Assembly: GCA_945870455.1 (NCBI GenBank)
Contig: CAMBSL010000003.1
Span: 1 to 56,417, forward strand
Source of the DNA: Pirellula staleyi DSM 6068
GTDB lineage: Bacteria; Planctomycetota; Planctomycetia; Pirellulales; Pirellulaceae
Direction of reading: 5' to 3'
DNA: 56,417 nt
Under the pieces are notes generated by a model. That model saw only the letters and a program-made list of their open reading frames with translations, was not told the origin of the DNA and searched no databases. The position numbers and the translations under genes were made by a program. This document shows, one piece after another, positions 29,845 to 40,457 of this stretch. Every line of letters begins with the position of its first letter. Positions within the stretch are counted from its first letter, which is position 1.

Positions 29845-31092
29845 ATGCAGCAAAAAGTATTTGAACATCGATTACCTAACGGAATGGTCGTACTCGGTGA
29901 GCCCATGCCTTGGCTGGAGTCGGTAGCATTTTCACTTCTATTGCCAGCCGGTACCCACAATGAACCGAGCAAAAGACTTGGACTTGCAGGGGTCACGCTA
30001 GAGATGTGCCAGCGCGGAGCAGGTCCATACAGTAGCCGAGAAATCGTAGAACAGCTCGACTTTTTAGGTGTCGAAAGGTCCAGTTCGGTAACGACGTTTC
30101 ATACTTCGCTAAGTATGGCAGCGATGGCAAGCGTGCTCGAACCAACACTTGAGATCGCCGCAGCCATCTTTCGTCAGCCACACTTCCCCGAGGACGAACT
30201 GGAGGAGGCACGACAGTCCGCATTGCTGGAGCTAGCTTCGATCGATGACGATCCGGCGCAAAAGTGTTTCAAGGAACTAAAGAAATTGCGTTATGGTGAA
30301 CTCTTCGGCCGCTCATCGCTTGGTGACGAAAACGGCTTAGAAGAGACGACCCTACTCGACTGCAAGAACTTCCAGCGAGATCACTACCATCCAGACGGAG
30401 CCATCTTAAGTTTGGCAGGCAATTTCAATTGGGAAAAATTTGTCGCGACGGCAGAGCAGTTGTTCGGCGACTGGAAAGGGAATGCACTTGCGAAACATCC
30501 CAAGGTGGCATCCATTCCAGGAAACTCGCATTTGGGACATGACAGTCAACAAACGCATATCGCACTTGCATACGATGCGGTCTCCTACGATCACCCTGAA
30601 TACTATCAAAGCCGAGGGCTCGTGGGGATATTGAGCGATGGCATGAGCTCTCGGTTATTTGCCGAAGTACGAGAGAAACGCGGTTTGGTTTACTCGGTTT
30701 CCGCATCCTCGCATTCGCTGGACGATTGCGGCAGCGTTTTATGTTACGCGGGTACGACCGCCCCACGAGCACAAGAAACGCTCGATGTCACGGTCGCAAC
30801 GATTCGTTCCCTCAACCAGGGGATTGAACCGGACGAGTTGAAGCGACTCAAGTCACGTGTTCGCACATCCCTGGTGATGGAGCAAGAAAGCAGTTCGTCC
30901 CGAAGTTCTCAAATGGCCTATGATTGGGCCTACCTGGGACGTGTGCCAACTCGGCAGGAGTTGCTCAAAGCCATAGAGGCGCTCACTTGCGAGAGCTTGT
31001 TGGAGCACTATCGAAAGTACCCGCCGCGCCGATGGTCACTAGTTACGATTGGACCAGAACCCTTGGAGTTTCCCGATGCAGTTTCGCAGTGA
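29845..31092 (+). CDS. M16-family peptidase-like protein lacking the HxxEH zinc motif
   Basis: FEHRLPNGMVVLGEPMPWLESVAFSLLLPAGTHNEPSKRLGLAGVTLEMCQRGAG; REKRGLVYSVSASSHSL. The HFLEH position reads VTLEM. Confidence 0.88.
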   Translation: MQQKVFEHRLPNGMVVLGEPMPWLESVAFSLLLPAGTHNEPSKRLGLAGVTLEMCQRGAGPYSSREIVEQLDFLGVERSSSVTTFHTSLSMAAMASVLEPTLEIAAAIFRQPHFPEDELEEARQSALLELASIDDDPAQKCFKELKKLRYGELFGRSSLGDENGLEETTLLDCKNFQRDHYHPDGAILSLAGNFNWEKFVATAEQLFGDWKGNALAKHPKVASIPGNSHLGHDSQQTHIALAYDAVSYDHPEYYQSRGLVGILSDGMSSRLFAEVREKRGLVYSVSASSHSLDDCGSVLCYAGTTAPRAQETLDVTVATIRSLNQGIEPDELKRLKSRVRTSLVMEQESSSSRSSQMAYDWAYLGRVPTRQELLKAIEALTCESLLEHYRKYPPRRWSLVTIGPEPLEFPDAVSQ

Positions 31093-32296
31093 AAAACTTG
31101 ACAATGGCTTGGAAGTGATCGCGGAAATCAATCCGGAAGCCTTCAGCTTGTCGCTTGGTTACTTCGTCAAAACAGGGTCGAGAGATGAGACACCTGAGAT
31201 GGCTGGCGTTAGCCATTTTCTTGAACACATGATGTTTAAGGGGACCGCAAAACGCACTGCGGTGGATGTGAATCGCGAGCTTGACGACCTAGGTTCGCAG
31301 TCCAACGCTTACACGAGCGAGGAACAAACCGTTTATTACATGAGCGTATTGCCTGAAAATCAACACGCGGCCCTCGACTTGCTCAGCGACATGATGAGGC
31401 CAGCGCTTCGAGACGAAGATTTCCAAACGGAGCGTCAAGTCATTTTGGAAGAAATCGCCATGTACGATGATCAACCACCCTACGGGGCCATGGAACGCGC
31501 AGCCGAAGGATACTTCGGAGATCATCCACTTTCTCGACGTGTCTTGGGAACAAAAGAGACTGTGGCGCAACTTGATCCCGATTCGATGCGTACATATCAC
31601 CAAGCAAGATATGCTCCAAACAACTTGACGCTCGTCGCGGCGGGTGCAGTTGATTTCGACCAATTGCTGCTGTCGGTTGATGAATTGACGCGACAGTGGA
31701 AGCCTTCCACAGCTGGGCGTTCATTGAATCAGCCGGTTCCAAGAAGTGAAGACATCGAAATGGTGCATCCACCCGCTACCCAACAATATACGCTTCAGTA
31801 TTCGCCGGGTCCTGGGTATTGCGACGCCAACCGATACGTTTCTAGAATACTAGCGTCCATTCTGGGCGACGACTCTGGTAGCCGGCTGTTCTGGGAGTTG
31901 GTTGATACGGGATTAGCGGAATCAGCGGCCATCTTTACTCAGGAGTTTGAGGAGTGTGGATTATTGTGCGCGTTTCTCGCATGTGCCCCTGAACAGCACG
32001 ACGAGAATTGGGCAATCATCCAAAAAATACTGACGCAAGGGAAACAAGCACCCATCACGGATCGCGAACTTGAACTTGCCAAAAACAAGATCTGCTCCGG
32101 AATGATCCTCGGTTCGGAGCGACCGAGCAATCGCTTGTTCTCGGTCGGCAACGCATGGACCATTCGTCGCAAATACGAAACCATCCAGTCCGCTTCGGAA
32201 CACTATCGTCAAGTCTCAATCGAAGCAGTGCAAAAAGAATTCGAGTCCCTTGTGGACCGGACAAAGGTGATCGTAAGCGTCGGGCCACAAGGTTAA
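31076..32296 (+). CDS. M16-family zinc metallopeptidase (catalytic)
   Basis: GVSHFLEHMMFKGT (HxxEH), downstream ERQVILEEIAMYDDQP. Overlaps the 3' end of the upstream M16 gene. Confidence 0.93.
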   Translation: MQFRSEKLDNGLEVIAEINPEAFSLSLGYFVKTGSRDETPEMAGVSHFLEHMMFKGTAKRTAVDVNRELDDLGSQSNAYTSEEQTVYYMSVLPENQHAALDLLSDMMRPALRDEDFQTERQVILEEIAMYDDQPPYGAMERAAEGYFGDHPLSRRVLGTKETVAQLDPDSMRTYHQARYAPNNLTLVAAGAVDFDQLLLSVDELTRQWKPSTAGRSLNQPVPRSEDIEMVHPPATQQYTLQYSPGPGYCDANRYVSRILASILGDDSGSRLFWELVDTGLAESAAIFTQEFEECGLLCAFLACAPEQHDENWAIIQKILTQGKQAPITDRELELAKNKICSGMILGSERPSNRLFSVGNAWTIRRKYETIQSASEHYRQVSIEAVQKEFESLVDRTKVIVSVGPQG

Positions 32297-32300
32297 CCAA

Positions 32301-32401
32301 AGTAGCAGGCACATTCTATGTGCCGTCCGCCTATGTGCCGTCCGCCTAGGATCGAGGTAGACGCTTGACGACGAACGGCACGGCGGACCGTGCCTGCACC
32401 T
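32301..32401 (+). repeat. Dispersed palindromic element (family B) with internal 2x15-bp duplication
   Basis: AGTAGCAGGCACATTCTATGTGCCGTCCGC...CGGCACGGCGGACCGTGCCTGCACC; duplicated CTATGTGCCGTCCGC at 32316-32345. Confidence 0.85.
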
Positions 32402-32448
32402 TCTGTCGGCTAGGACGATAGTACCAATGACACCCCGGGCGATTTACT

Positions 32449-33975
32449 CTATTGCGGGCCAAGCCGCACAATCTTGTCCCCTTCGGAATCTCGAACGACC
32501 AACCGGATTGAACCTTTCTGGAATGCGGCCTCTGCCGCGTCTGAAAATTCGACCGGATTGTTTACCTTTTTTCCGTTTACAGAAAGGATGACAACGCCGG
32601 GCGGAATTGTGGCTGCGAAGGGACTTCGACGGCTGACGATCTTGACTTCGACACCTTCACCATCCTGCAAAGCGTACTCCTCTTGGACCTCGCTCGAAAC
32701 AGGGCCTACTTTCATCCCGAGCGCTTCCATGGATTCCGATGCGCTTGCCATCAAGGCCGATTCATCCAGTTCCGCGACCGTGACTGAGATATCCGATTGC
32801 TTGCCATCTCGTAGGACAGAAACCTTTAATTGAGTGCCGGGTTTCGTTTCGCCGATGGTTCGACGCATACCAGATTCGGATTCGATGGGTAAACCATTGA
32901 TGGATGTGATAATGTCCCCTTTTCTGATACCGGCCTTATCCGCAGGCATGTCTTTGTTAACCGAGGCAACGAATGCGCCTCGAGTGTCGACGGGCAACGC
33001 AAGGCTTTTGGCCCTTTCAGGCGTCATCGTTTCCGGCGTGATACCTATGACCCCACGCGTGACTCGGCCTTTGGAAATCAACTCATCGAGAACTCGTTTT
33101 GCAATATTGCTTGGTACGGCGAAGCAGACTCCGCTGTAGCCACCGCTTCGTGAAGCAATCGCTGTGTTGATCCCGATCACTTCACCGTGCAAATTCAACA
33201 GTGGCCCGCCGCTGTTTCCGGGATTGATGGCCGCATCGGTTTGGATGAAATTATCGTACGGCGTGATTCCTTGATCATTTCGATTCGTAGCGCTTACAAT
33301 TCCGGCCGTTACGGTTTGGGTCAGACCGAATGGGCTTCCAATGGCAATGACCCAATCCCCCACTTCCATGCTTGCCGAATTTCCGAGAGGAGCAGCCACC
33401 AAGCCAGTTGCATTGATCTTAAGGACGGCTAAATCGGTTCGCACATCGACCCCAATGACCTTAGCCTCCATCTTGCGATCGTCACTCAATACGACTTCTA
33501 GAACGCTGGCCCCTTTCACCACGTGGTTGTTGGTCAGGATATAACCGTCTTCGCGAACGATGACACCGGAACCTAACCCATTTTCAAATCGTCCGTTAGG
33601 TCCGCCGATCCCACCATCGGTGTCATCCGGATCAATCCCTGGAAATTGGCGTCCAAAGAACTGTTCGAGCTCGGGTGGCAGCCCCCTCAATTGGCCGCGA
33701 GACTGGCCGCGAGTTTGAGCAGAACGAACGACCACGTTCTTGATACTGACTACCGACGGTTTAAGCGACTTCGACACATCTCGAAAAACCTTAGACATTT
33801 GGTCTGCGCCGATGGTTTGGTCCAGACCACCACGTGCTTGCTGAGCCTCCACAATCTGCTGTGCGTAGACAACGGATGTGCCTCTGGACGGTCCGGAAAA
33901 GAGCCAGTAGGCCACGGGAGCGCCAAAAACAGCAGACAAAACCAATAATTTCCAAGTTCCGAGAGGTCGGTTCAT
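32449..33975 (-). CDS. HtrA/Deg-family serine protease with PDZ domains
   Basis: GYILTNNHVVKGASVLEVVLSD, DVRTDLAVLKI, IQTDAAINPGNSGGPLLNLHGEVIGINTAI; PDZ (MPADKAGIRKGDIITSINGLPI). Confidence 0.95.
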   Translation of the reverse strand: MNRPLGTWKLLVLSAVFGAPVAYWLFSGPSRGTSVVYAQQIVEAQQARGGLDQTIGADQMSKVFRDVSKSLKPSVVSIKNVVVRSAQTRGQSRGQLRGLPPELEQFFGRQFPGIDPDDTDGGIGGPNGRFENGLGSGVIVREDGYILTNNHVVKGASVLEVVLSDDRKMEAKVIGVDVRTDLAVLKINATGLVAAPLGNSASMEVGDWVIAIGSPFGLTQTVTAGIVSATNRNDQGITPYDNFIQTDAAINPGNSGGPLLNLHGEVIGINTAIASRSGGYSGVCFAVPSNIAKRVLDELISKGRVTRGVIGITPETMTPERAKSLALPVDTRGAFVASVNKDMPADKAGIRKGDIITSINGLPIESESGMRRTIGETKPGTQLKVSVLRDGKQSDISVTVAELDESALMASASESMEALGMKVGPVSSEVQEEYALQDGEGVEVKIVSRRSPFAATIPPGVVILSVNGKKVNNPVEFSDAAEAAFQKGSIRLVVRDSEGDKIVRLGPQ

Positions 33976-34343
33976 TTGAATTGCTCGCTAAAAATTGAAA
34001 GGGTGCAAAACGTTTCTTGCCAATTTGACCTAGGTTGAGAATCGGCTGTTGGGTCAACTACAAAATGCGTGCCAAAACCGACCAATTTTCGACACTTTTC
34101 GCTGATCTCCACCAAAATCATTAAGCCGCACCACCAAATCCGCCAGAACGAGCCTGCAGGATTCGTTGAGCCACACGGATTGAGTGATGGCGTTTGCCGA
34201 GGAGTGTCCAAATTCCTGATATCTTCACTAACTCGAAAGAGAATGGTCGCTCGCAGTCGAATTCTCCCTTGGGAAATCTTGTAGAACTTTCGACCCTCTT
34301 GATTCGTTCCACACTTTCCTACACGAACTCTATGGACTACCGT

Positions 34344-34381
34344 TGCGTCTTGCCTCAAATAGTGCGTCTTGCCTCAAATAG
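34344..34381. repeat. 2x19-bp perfect tandem duplication just upstream of an EamA gene
   Basis: TGCGTCTTGCCTCAAATAG x2. Confidence 0.95.
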
Positions 34382-34405
34382 AAGGAACTCCAAGCGAAAT
34401 CGACA

Positions 34406-35350
34406 ATGACGCACCCGACGAAACCTAGCCCGCTCCTAATTCTACTCGGGCTAGTCACAATCTATCTAGTTTGGGGTTCAACGTATTTAGCGATCCGTGT
34501 GGCGGTGAATACGATGCCGCCATTTCTTATGGCGAGCTGCCGATTTCTTGTTGCAGGGCTAGTCGTTGCGATCGTCATTCAGATGTTGCGGGGTTTTCAT
34601 TTGACGAGTCGACAATGGTTCGACAACGCAATCGTAGGGGGCTTCATGTTGCTGGGTGGAAATGGGCTCGTTTCGTGGGCAGAAAAGTCGATACCTTCCG
34701 GTATTGCGACCTTGATTGTATCGCTCAGCCCGCTGTTCTTTGTTTTTGCCGAGTGGGGAGTTTCGTGGTGGCATCAAGACCCTTCGAAGACGGCTCGTCC
34801 CAATGGACTTACGTTCGTGGGTCTCGCCTTGGGTACGCTTGGGTTATGCATTCTGGTTGGCCCATCATTCCGTTTGGACACTCATTCAAAACTGGAATCG
34901 CTAAGCGTTCTTGCAGTGGTTCTCGCGTGTATCTGCTGGACCATCGGCTCGCTATACAGTCGCTACGCAAAAAACGCTGCGGATCCGTTTACTGGCTCCG
35001 CTGCTCAAATGCTATGCGGAGGCGTTTGGTTGCTACTCGTGAGTTTACTGTTTGGCGAGTTACGGACCTTCTCCATTACCAACGTTTCGGCGGAATCGAT
35101 GGCCGCGTGGTTATATTTGGTGGTGGCGGGTTCGCTGATCGCATTCACAACGTTTGTTTGGCTGATGAAACATTGTTCGCCTACGATCGTATCGACGTAC
35201 GCCTATGTGAACCCAATCGTAGCCGTTTTTCTTGGTTGGTTTCTTTTGAACGAGAGCGTCAGTCCACATCTCGTCATCGCATCGATAGCCATCGTCCTGG
35301 GCGTAGCCCTCATAACGATATCGAAGAAGCAGTCTAAGTCACGGGTTTAG
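34406..35350 (+). CDS. EamA/DMT-family transporter
   Basis: TIYLVWGSTYLAIRVAVNTMPPFLMASCRFLVAG; C-terminal AYVNPIVAVFLGWFLLNESVSPHLVIASIAIVLGVAL. Confidence 0.92.
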   Translation: MTHPTKPSPLLILLGLVTIYLVWGSTYLAIRVAVNTMPPFLMASCRFLVAGLVVAIVIQMLRGFHLTSRQWFDNAIVGGFMLLGGNGLVSWAEKSIPSGIATLIVSLSPLFFVFAEWGVSWWHQDPSKTARPNGLTFVGLALGTLGLCILVGPSFRLDTHSKLESLSVLAVVLACICWTIGSLYSRYAKNAADPFTGSAAQMLCGGVWLLLVSLLFGELRTFSITNVSAESMAAWLYLVVAGSLIAFTTFVWLMKHCSPTIVSTYAYVNPIVAVFLGWFLLNESVSPHLVIASIAIVLGVALITISKKQSKSRV

Positions 35351-35473
35351 CACGAAGGGGATGAAAGTAGATTCTATGGCGTGTTACCTGATGAGCATGC
35401 ACCCGTGTTATGATATCCACCCAGACAAATTTGTTTCGGATTGTTTCGAGAACGATTGTGGGAAGGCTGATTC

Positions 35474-38278
35474 ATGTGCCGCCAGGTTTTGATTGTTACA
35501 AGTAGTTTAGTATTGTCATTATTGGTGTCGTTGGAACGAGGGCTGGTTCGGGCAGAACAGGTTCGACTCGACGTAACCCGCGACACTTGGCTTTCCGCCG
35601 TCGGTGACGAATCGAAGGGCGCCAATGGTGGGGCCGCTCGTTTAAAGCTCAAATCGATTCAAGAGCTCTCGCTGATCGACTTCGATTTTGCCAAACTGCG
35701 AGGCAAGGAAATTCAACGCTGCCGACTCTTTCTAAAGCAGGCAAGCGATATCCCGTTGGATCGAATTACGCTGAGTACTTTGGGAGCAAATTGGTCCGAA
35801 GGCACTTCTACCAATTACGCTATCGTTAATGGCCAATCGACCTTCACGCATCAGTCTTACCCGGATGTTCGCTGGGCCGACAGTGACATTACTGCAGTGT
35901 CGTTGGGAGCTGGCAGTACGATTTGGCGACCGCTGAAGCCCATGGAACAAGAGGCTGGTTGGGTTGCATACGAAGTCCCAAGCGAGTTAGTGCAATTGTG
36001 CGTTGCTGGACTAAGCCCGGGCTGGCTAATGATGGATGACACTGGCAGCACATGGAAACGCGATGGTGAGTCTTTTGAACCTCAGCTCTTTCCAAATCGA
36101 TATGTCTTCAGTCGGGACTCCAACCGAAGCACCATGCCCTATTTGGAAATCGAATGCACTCCGAGTGCAAGCGATCAAACCGTGCCATCCGCGACCCATT
36201 TCCAAAGGCTCACTAGGGACGCTTCCCTAAACGATTCGCGAGATTTACTGATTTGGCGCTTCGACAAGTCGAATGCCTCAGCGAATGTTGTGGGGTTTCG
36301 ACTGAAAGTAGATGGCAAAGAAGTGGACCAAACTTTTTTGCCCTCGATCGAGCGATCCGTTGACGAGGTGATGACAATGCCTATTGACCCACGGATGCCG
36401 CCTTGGGACTTAAGTAAGGACCATGAATTGGAACTGAGGGCGGTCGACAAAATGGGAAGAGAAAGTGCGCCGAGCGGGCTTGTTATCCCCGCCCAGGCAA
36501 CGAGGCCCGTTGCTCTACCCATCTCGTCGTTTCAAAACGACGCTGCTCTCCCGAAGCCGCAAGCTATTGCCAATTGGTCGGAATGTTTGGCCTTTGCAAA
36601 TATGCAAGTGTCCGTCATCGATCCCCTCGATCAGCTCATTCCAACAACGGGGCAAATCGTTCCGCCAAATCGGCCAAATTATCTGTCGGAGAATGCGCTG
36701 TGGCATGCCAAAACAAGTACGATTGAATTGTCGACTTGCCGAAGCGCTTGGGTCGGTTTCCAACTTGCGATCCAAGAACCGGCAGAGGGAGTCGAGCTCC
36801 AGTGCACCCTTGCGGACATCCCAGGGATACGCATGGAAGCTTCGCGTTACGAAGTTGTCGATTCCCCATCGGGACCGATCGCTGATCCACTCATCCCGAT
36901 TGGGGAAAAGGATCGTTTGGCAAAAGGAGTTTTGCTAGAACCCTCGAAGCGTTCACCGAAACTGGGGGCTTGGTTGATCGAACTGTATGTCCCCGCCGGA
37001 ACTCCTCCTAAAGAATACACGGGACAACTGGAATTGCGATCGGGCGCAAGCACTTGTTCCGTGTCGTTGCGTGTGAACGTGGGGAGCCGCACGATACCAG
37101 ACAAGCTCAGCTTTTTGCCCGAAATGAATTGCTATGACTTGCCGACGAATGATCGCGACTACTATCGGTTGGGGCAACGACATCGCGTGGTTGTCAATCG
37201 CGTTCCTTACTACCAAAATGGACGAGTATCCGAAGGGTTCGCGCCTAAGGGCACAGGTCCAGGCTGGGATTGGTCGGCTTGGGATGGTCGTTTCGGCGAT
37301 TTGTTTACGGGCGAAGCGTTTGCAGACTTGCCCCGAGGAAAAACTCCCATTGAGTGCTTCTATTTCCCGATGCACGAAAACTGGCCGTTGCCCATGGCGG
37401 GGAATTACAACGGCAGCTACTGGGCGGACGAAGCGTTTCCAGATTCGTATAGGAAAACCTGGGAGCAAACGGTTTCCGACTTTGTCGAGCATGTCGAAAG
37501 CAAAAATTGGCTTCAGACTCGATTTCAGGTATTTCTCAACAACAAAGTGGACTTCAAAAGGCGAGGTTGGTCGCGAGGCTCATCGCCTTGGTTGCTGGAT
37601 GAGCCTGCTAACTTTCAGGATTACTTCGCGCTCAGATACTTTGGTTTGGCCTTCGAGGCAGGCTATTCCCGGTCCCATCGCAAGTCGACGGTCCTGTATC
37701 GATGCGACATATCTCGACCTCAATGGGAGCGTACCACCTTGGACGGATTGCTTGATTACAACGTTGTCTCACAATCTGCGTTCCGAGAGTATCGGCGACT
37801 TGTGCTCGATCGGAAACTACGAAACAGACAGACCGTCATGGTATACGGCAGCAGCAATCCCATAGGGGCGAGCAACGTACAGAGTGTTGCATGGGCATGG
37901 GACAGTTGGTGTCGAGGTGCCGATGGGATCTTGCCATGGCAAACGATTGGGACCAAGCAGTCGTGGGAGAAAGCGGACGAACTTGCGTTGTTCTATCCAA
38001 ATCCATCTGGCCCAAGCAGTCCACCGATACCGTCCATACGACTCAAGGCTTACTGTTATGGTCAGCAAGATACCGAACGGTTGAATGGCCAATGGAGAGA
38101 GTCGATACCATCACATCGACTAGACCGTTACGATTGGGGTGAGCGATTTCTTGATGTCCTTCCATTGAAGTCTATATCGAGGGCCGATTCGAACATAGCA
38201 GAGGATGCGGGCTGGTCCGATTACGGTGGCATCACCCCAGAAGCCTTTGAATTGCTCAGGCGACAATTGCAAAATTAA
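35474..38278 (+). CDS. Large secreted protein, probably DUF4091-containing (glycoside-hydrolase-like)
   Basis: Signal peptide; N-terminal region resembling CBM-like disaggregatase domains (DVTRDTWLSAVGDESKGANGGAARLKLKS); C-terminal GADGILPWQTIGTKQSWEKADELALFYP as in DUF4091 proteins. Confidence 0.6.
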   Translation: MCRQVLIVTSSLVLSLLVSLERGLVRAEQVRLDVTRDTWLSAVGDESKGANGGAARLKLKSIQELSLIDFDFAKLRGKEIQRCRLFLKQASDIPLDRITLSTLGANWSEGTSTNYAIVNGQSTFTHQSYPDVRWADSDITAVSLGAGSTIWRPLKPMEQEAGWVAYEVPSELVQLCVAGLSPGWLMMDDTGSTWKRDGESFEPQLFPNRYVFSRDSNRSTMPYLEIECTPSASDQTVPSATHFQRLTRDASLNDSRDLLIWRFDKSNASANVVGFRLKVDGKEVDQTFLPSIERSVDEVMTMPIDPRMPPWDLSKDHELELRAVDKMGRESAPSGLVIPAQATRPVALPISSFQNDAALPKPQAIANWSECLAFANMQVSVIDPLDQLIPTTGQIVPPNRPNYLSENALWHAKTSTIELSTCRSAWVGFQLAIQEPAEGVELQCTLADIPGIRMEASRYEVVDSPSGPIADPLIPIGEKDRLAKGVLLEPSKRSPKLGAWLIELYVPAGTPPKEYTGQLELRSGASTCSVSLRVNVGSRTIPDKLSFLPEMNCYDLPTNDRDYYRLGQRHRVVVNRVPYYQNGRVSEGFAPKGTGPGWDWSAWDGRFGDLFTGEAFADLPRGKTPIECFYFPMHENWPLPMAGNYNGSYWADEAFPDSYRKTWEQTVSDFVEHVESKNWLQTRFQVFLNNKVDFKRRGWSRGSSPWLLDEPANFQDYFALRYFGLAFEAGYSRSHRKSTVLYRCDISRPQWERTTLDGLLDYNVVSQSAFREYRRLVLDRKLRNRQTVMVYGSSNPIGASNVQSVAWAWDSWCRGADGILPWQTIGTKQSWEKADELALFYPNPSGPSSPPIPSIRLKAYCYGQQDTERLNGQWRESIPSHRLDRYDWGERFLDVLPLKSISRADSNIAEDAGWSDYGGITPEAFELLRRQLQN

Positions 38279-38366
38279 GTGGACACAACAAATCCCGCGT
38301 TTTGCAATAGTCCCAAGAGCTTTCCAATCGCGTGAACCTTTCTTGAACAAGTCTGTCATCTGATCC

Positions 38367-39758
38367 ATGAGAACAAAACAGTTGATCGAACTTGGAATTC
38401 CCGAAGCTGCCATTCCGTTGGCCATTGAAGCTATCCAGGCTTTGTCTGCACAGGAACAGCGACAGCGCGAAATCAAGCTAACGTTGGCCGCTTGCGTCGC
38501 GACGCCGGAAGCGTACGTCACAGACCCGACGCTCGGTCGGTTGGCAGTCGAAATTGTCTCATTGAACCAAGAACCAGGGTATCCCGAACAGGAACCGATT
38601 CAGTACAAGACCTGGGGGACTGAAATCGAGGATGGTTCACACCAGCAAATGCGAGAAGCTTGCAGGCTGCCTATGGCGGTAGGAGCGGCATTGATGCCCG
38701 ATGCCCATATTGGCTACGGACTGCCCATCGGCGGGGTGCTCGCACTCCAAGATGCGGTCGTGCCCTACGCGGTTGGTGTTGATATCGCTTGTCGGATGAA
38801 GCTGTCTGTCATTGAGGCGAACCCGAACGAACTGAGTACGGATGTCCATCGCTTCAAGACCGCTCTCGAAAATGGAACGCGTTTCGGTATCGGGAGTGCA
38901 TTTAAGACACCGCACGATCATTCGGTCTTGGATTTAGACTGGTCGGTCTCGCGCGTCACCCGTGAGCACAAAGACAAAGCTCGAAAGCAACTTGGGACGA
39001 GTGGTTCAGGGAATCATTTTGTCGAGTTCGGCATTTTGAGTCTGAACCAACGCAGCGACGATCTGGGTCTTGATCCCGGTCAATATGTGGCATTGATGAG
39101 TCATTCCGGGAGCCGCGGAACGGGAGCCGCAGTGTGCAGTACGTACAGTTCGATCGCACAGTCGCGATTGCCAAAGCGATATCAGAAATTTGGGCGACTT
39201 GCTTGGTTGGATATGGCGAGTGAAGCGGGGCAAGAGTATTGGCAGGCGATGAATTTGATGGGGGAATACGCGGCTGCCAATCACGACATTATCCATCGAT
39301 CGGTTATCAAACTGGCCAAGAGTCGAATCGTAGCGGGTGTCGAAAACCACCATAACTTTGCATGGCAAGAGAATCACCTGGGTCGCCAGTTGATCGTTCA
39401 CCGCAAAGGTGCAACGCCGGCTGGGCGTGGCGTGTTAGGTGTTATTCCGGGTTCGATGGCAACTCCGGCGTTTGTGGTTCGCGGTTTAGGTAACGACGCT
39501 TCGTTTCACTCGGCAGCCCACGGAGCGGGGCGTCGTATGAGTCGAACCAAAGCCCGGGCAGAGTTTCGTTTTAAACCGATTCAACAGAATTTGCTCGCAC
39601 AGGGCGTGCACATTCTGTCCGCAGGTGCAGATGAAGTTCCAGGCGTTTACAAAGACATCCACCAAGTCATGTCGGAACAACAAGATCTCGTTGAAATAGT
39701 TGCTCGCTTCGACCCAAAAATCGTAAAAATGAGCGACGACGGCAAGAGCGAAGACTAA
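38367..39758 (+). CDS. rtcB: RtcB-family RNA ligase
   Basis: LMPDAHIGYGLPIGGVLALQDAVVPYAVGVDIACRM; GSGNHFVEFG; HSGSRGTGA; ENHHNFAWQE; PGSM; HGAGRRMSR. Confidence 0.93.
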   Translation: MRTKQLIELGIPEAAIPLAIEAIQALSAQEQRQREIKLTLAACVATPEAYVTDPTLGRLAVEIVSLNQEPGYPEQEPIQYKTWGTEIEDGSHQQMREACRLPMAVGAALMPDAHIGYGLPIGGVLALQDAVVPYAVGVDIACRMKLSVIEANPNELSTDVHRFKTALENGTRFGIGSAFKTPHDHSVLDLDWSVSRVTREHKDKARKQLGTSGSGNHFVEFGILSLNQRSDDLGLDPGQYVALMSHSGSRGTGAAVCSTYSSIAQSRLPKRYQKFGRLAWLDMASEAGQEYWQAMNLMGEYAAANHDIIHRSVIKLAKSRIVAGVENHHNFAWQENHLGRQLIVHRKGATPAGRGVLGVIPGSMATPAFVVRGLGNDASFHSAAHGAGRRMSRTKARAEFRFKPIQQNLLAQGVHILSAGADEVPGVYKDIHQVMSEQQDLVEIVARFDPKIVKMSDDGKSED

Positions 39759-39912
39759 ATCCTTGGGTTGGTCACTTGGCTCGGCACGATTCGTGCACTA
39801 AAGTGTGCGGGTAATCAGTTTAGATATTTTGACAGCGATAAACATTCGCTGCTCAGAAGAACCGTTAGAAACTCGTCGTAAACACGAATCGCAATTTGAG
39901 AGGAAGATCATT

Positions 39913-40236
39913 ATGGCAGCAGAATTTACAGAAGATGGCTTTGACTCCCAGGTCTTAGGTGCGGACAAGCCAGTTCTCGTGGACTTTTGGGCGACTTGGT
40001 GCGGACCGTGTCGACAAATTGCGCCGGTAATCGATGATCTGGCTGTCAAGTACGAAGGACGCGTTTCCGTCGGCAAGGTCAATGTTGAAGAGCAACCGGA
40101 ACTTGCTCAACGCTACGGCATCAACGCGATTCCAACGTTGTTGCTCTTTAAAAACGGGGAAATCGTGGAGCGATTTCAAGGTGTTCCACCTCGGAGCAAA
40201 CTCGAAGCCGCGATGGACTCGGCTGAGCAAAGCTAG
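39913..40236 (+). CDS. trxA: Thioredoxin
   Basis: [43 protein letters not shown]. Start set at MAAEFTEDG. Confidence 0.95.
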   Translation: MAAEFTEDGFDSQVLGADKPVLVDFWATWCGPCRQIAPVIDDLAVKYEGRVSVGKVNVEEQPELAQRYGINAIPTLLLFKNGEIVERFQGVPPRSKLEAAMDSAEQS

Positions 40237-40289
40237 TGGCAGCTTTCGCAATGGGACGGCTTGGTAGCTCAGCATTCAGGACTTAGCTA

Positions 40290-40415
40290 GTTACCAGGCT
40301 CTGCCTGGTAACTCAATGCATGCTAGGCTCCGCCTCGCCGAAATGCATCGTTAGTTTGTGAACTCGGGAGGCAGGAGCCTCCAATACAATGCGTTCCCAG
40401 GCAGAGCCTGGGAAC
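40290..40415. repeat. Cluster of palindromic repeats downstream of trxA
   Basis: GTTACCAGGCTCTGCCTGGTAAC (40290-40312), GGAGGCAGGAGCCTCC (40367-40382), GTTCCCAGGCAGAGCCTGGGAAC (40393-40415). Confidence 0.85.
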
Positions 40416-40457
40416 GAGTCGTCTCCTGTGCGACGTTAATTTCAATCACGACTGCAT

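Noticed and set aside
34471-35337. 288-aa alternate-frame ORF inside the EamA transporter
   Set aside because: The overlapping frame encodes a clear membrane transporter; this frame is Arg/Cys/Trp-rich with no family.
35889-38142. Numerous 60-240 aa ORFs antisense or alternate-frame to large genes
   Set aside because: No recognisable motifs; expected spurious ORFs within a long conserved CDS.
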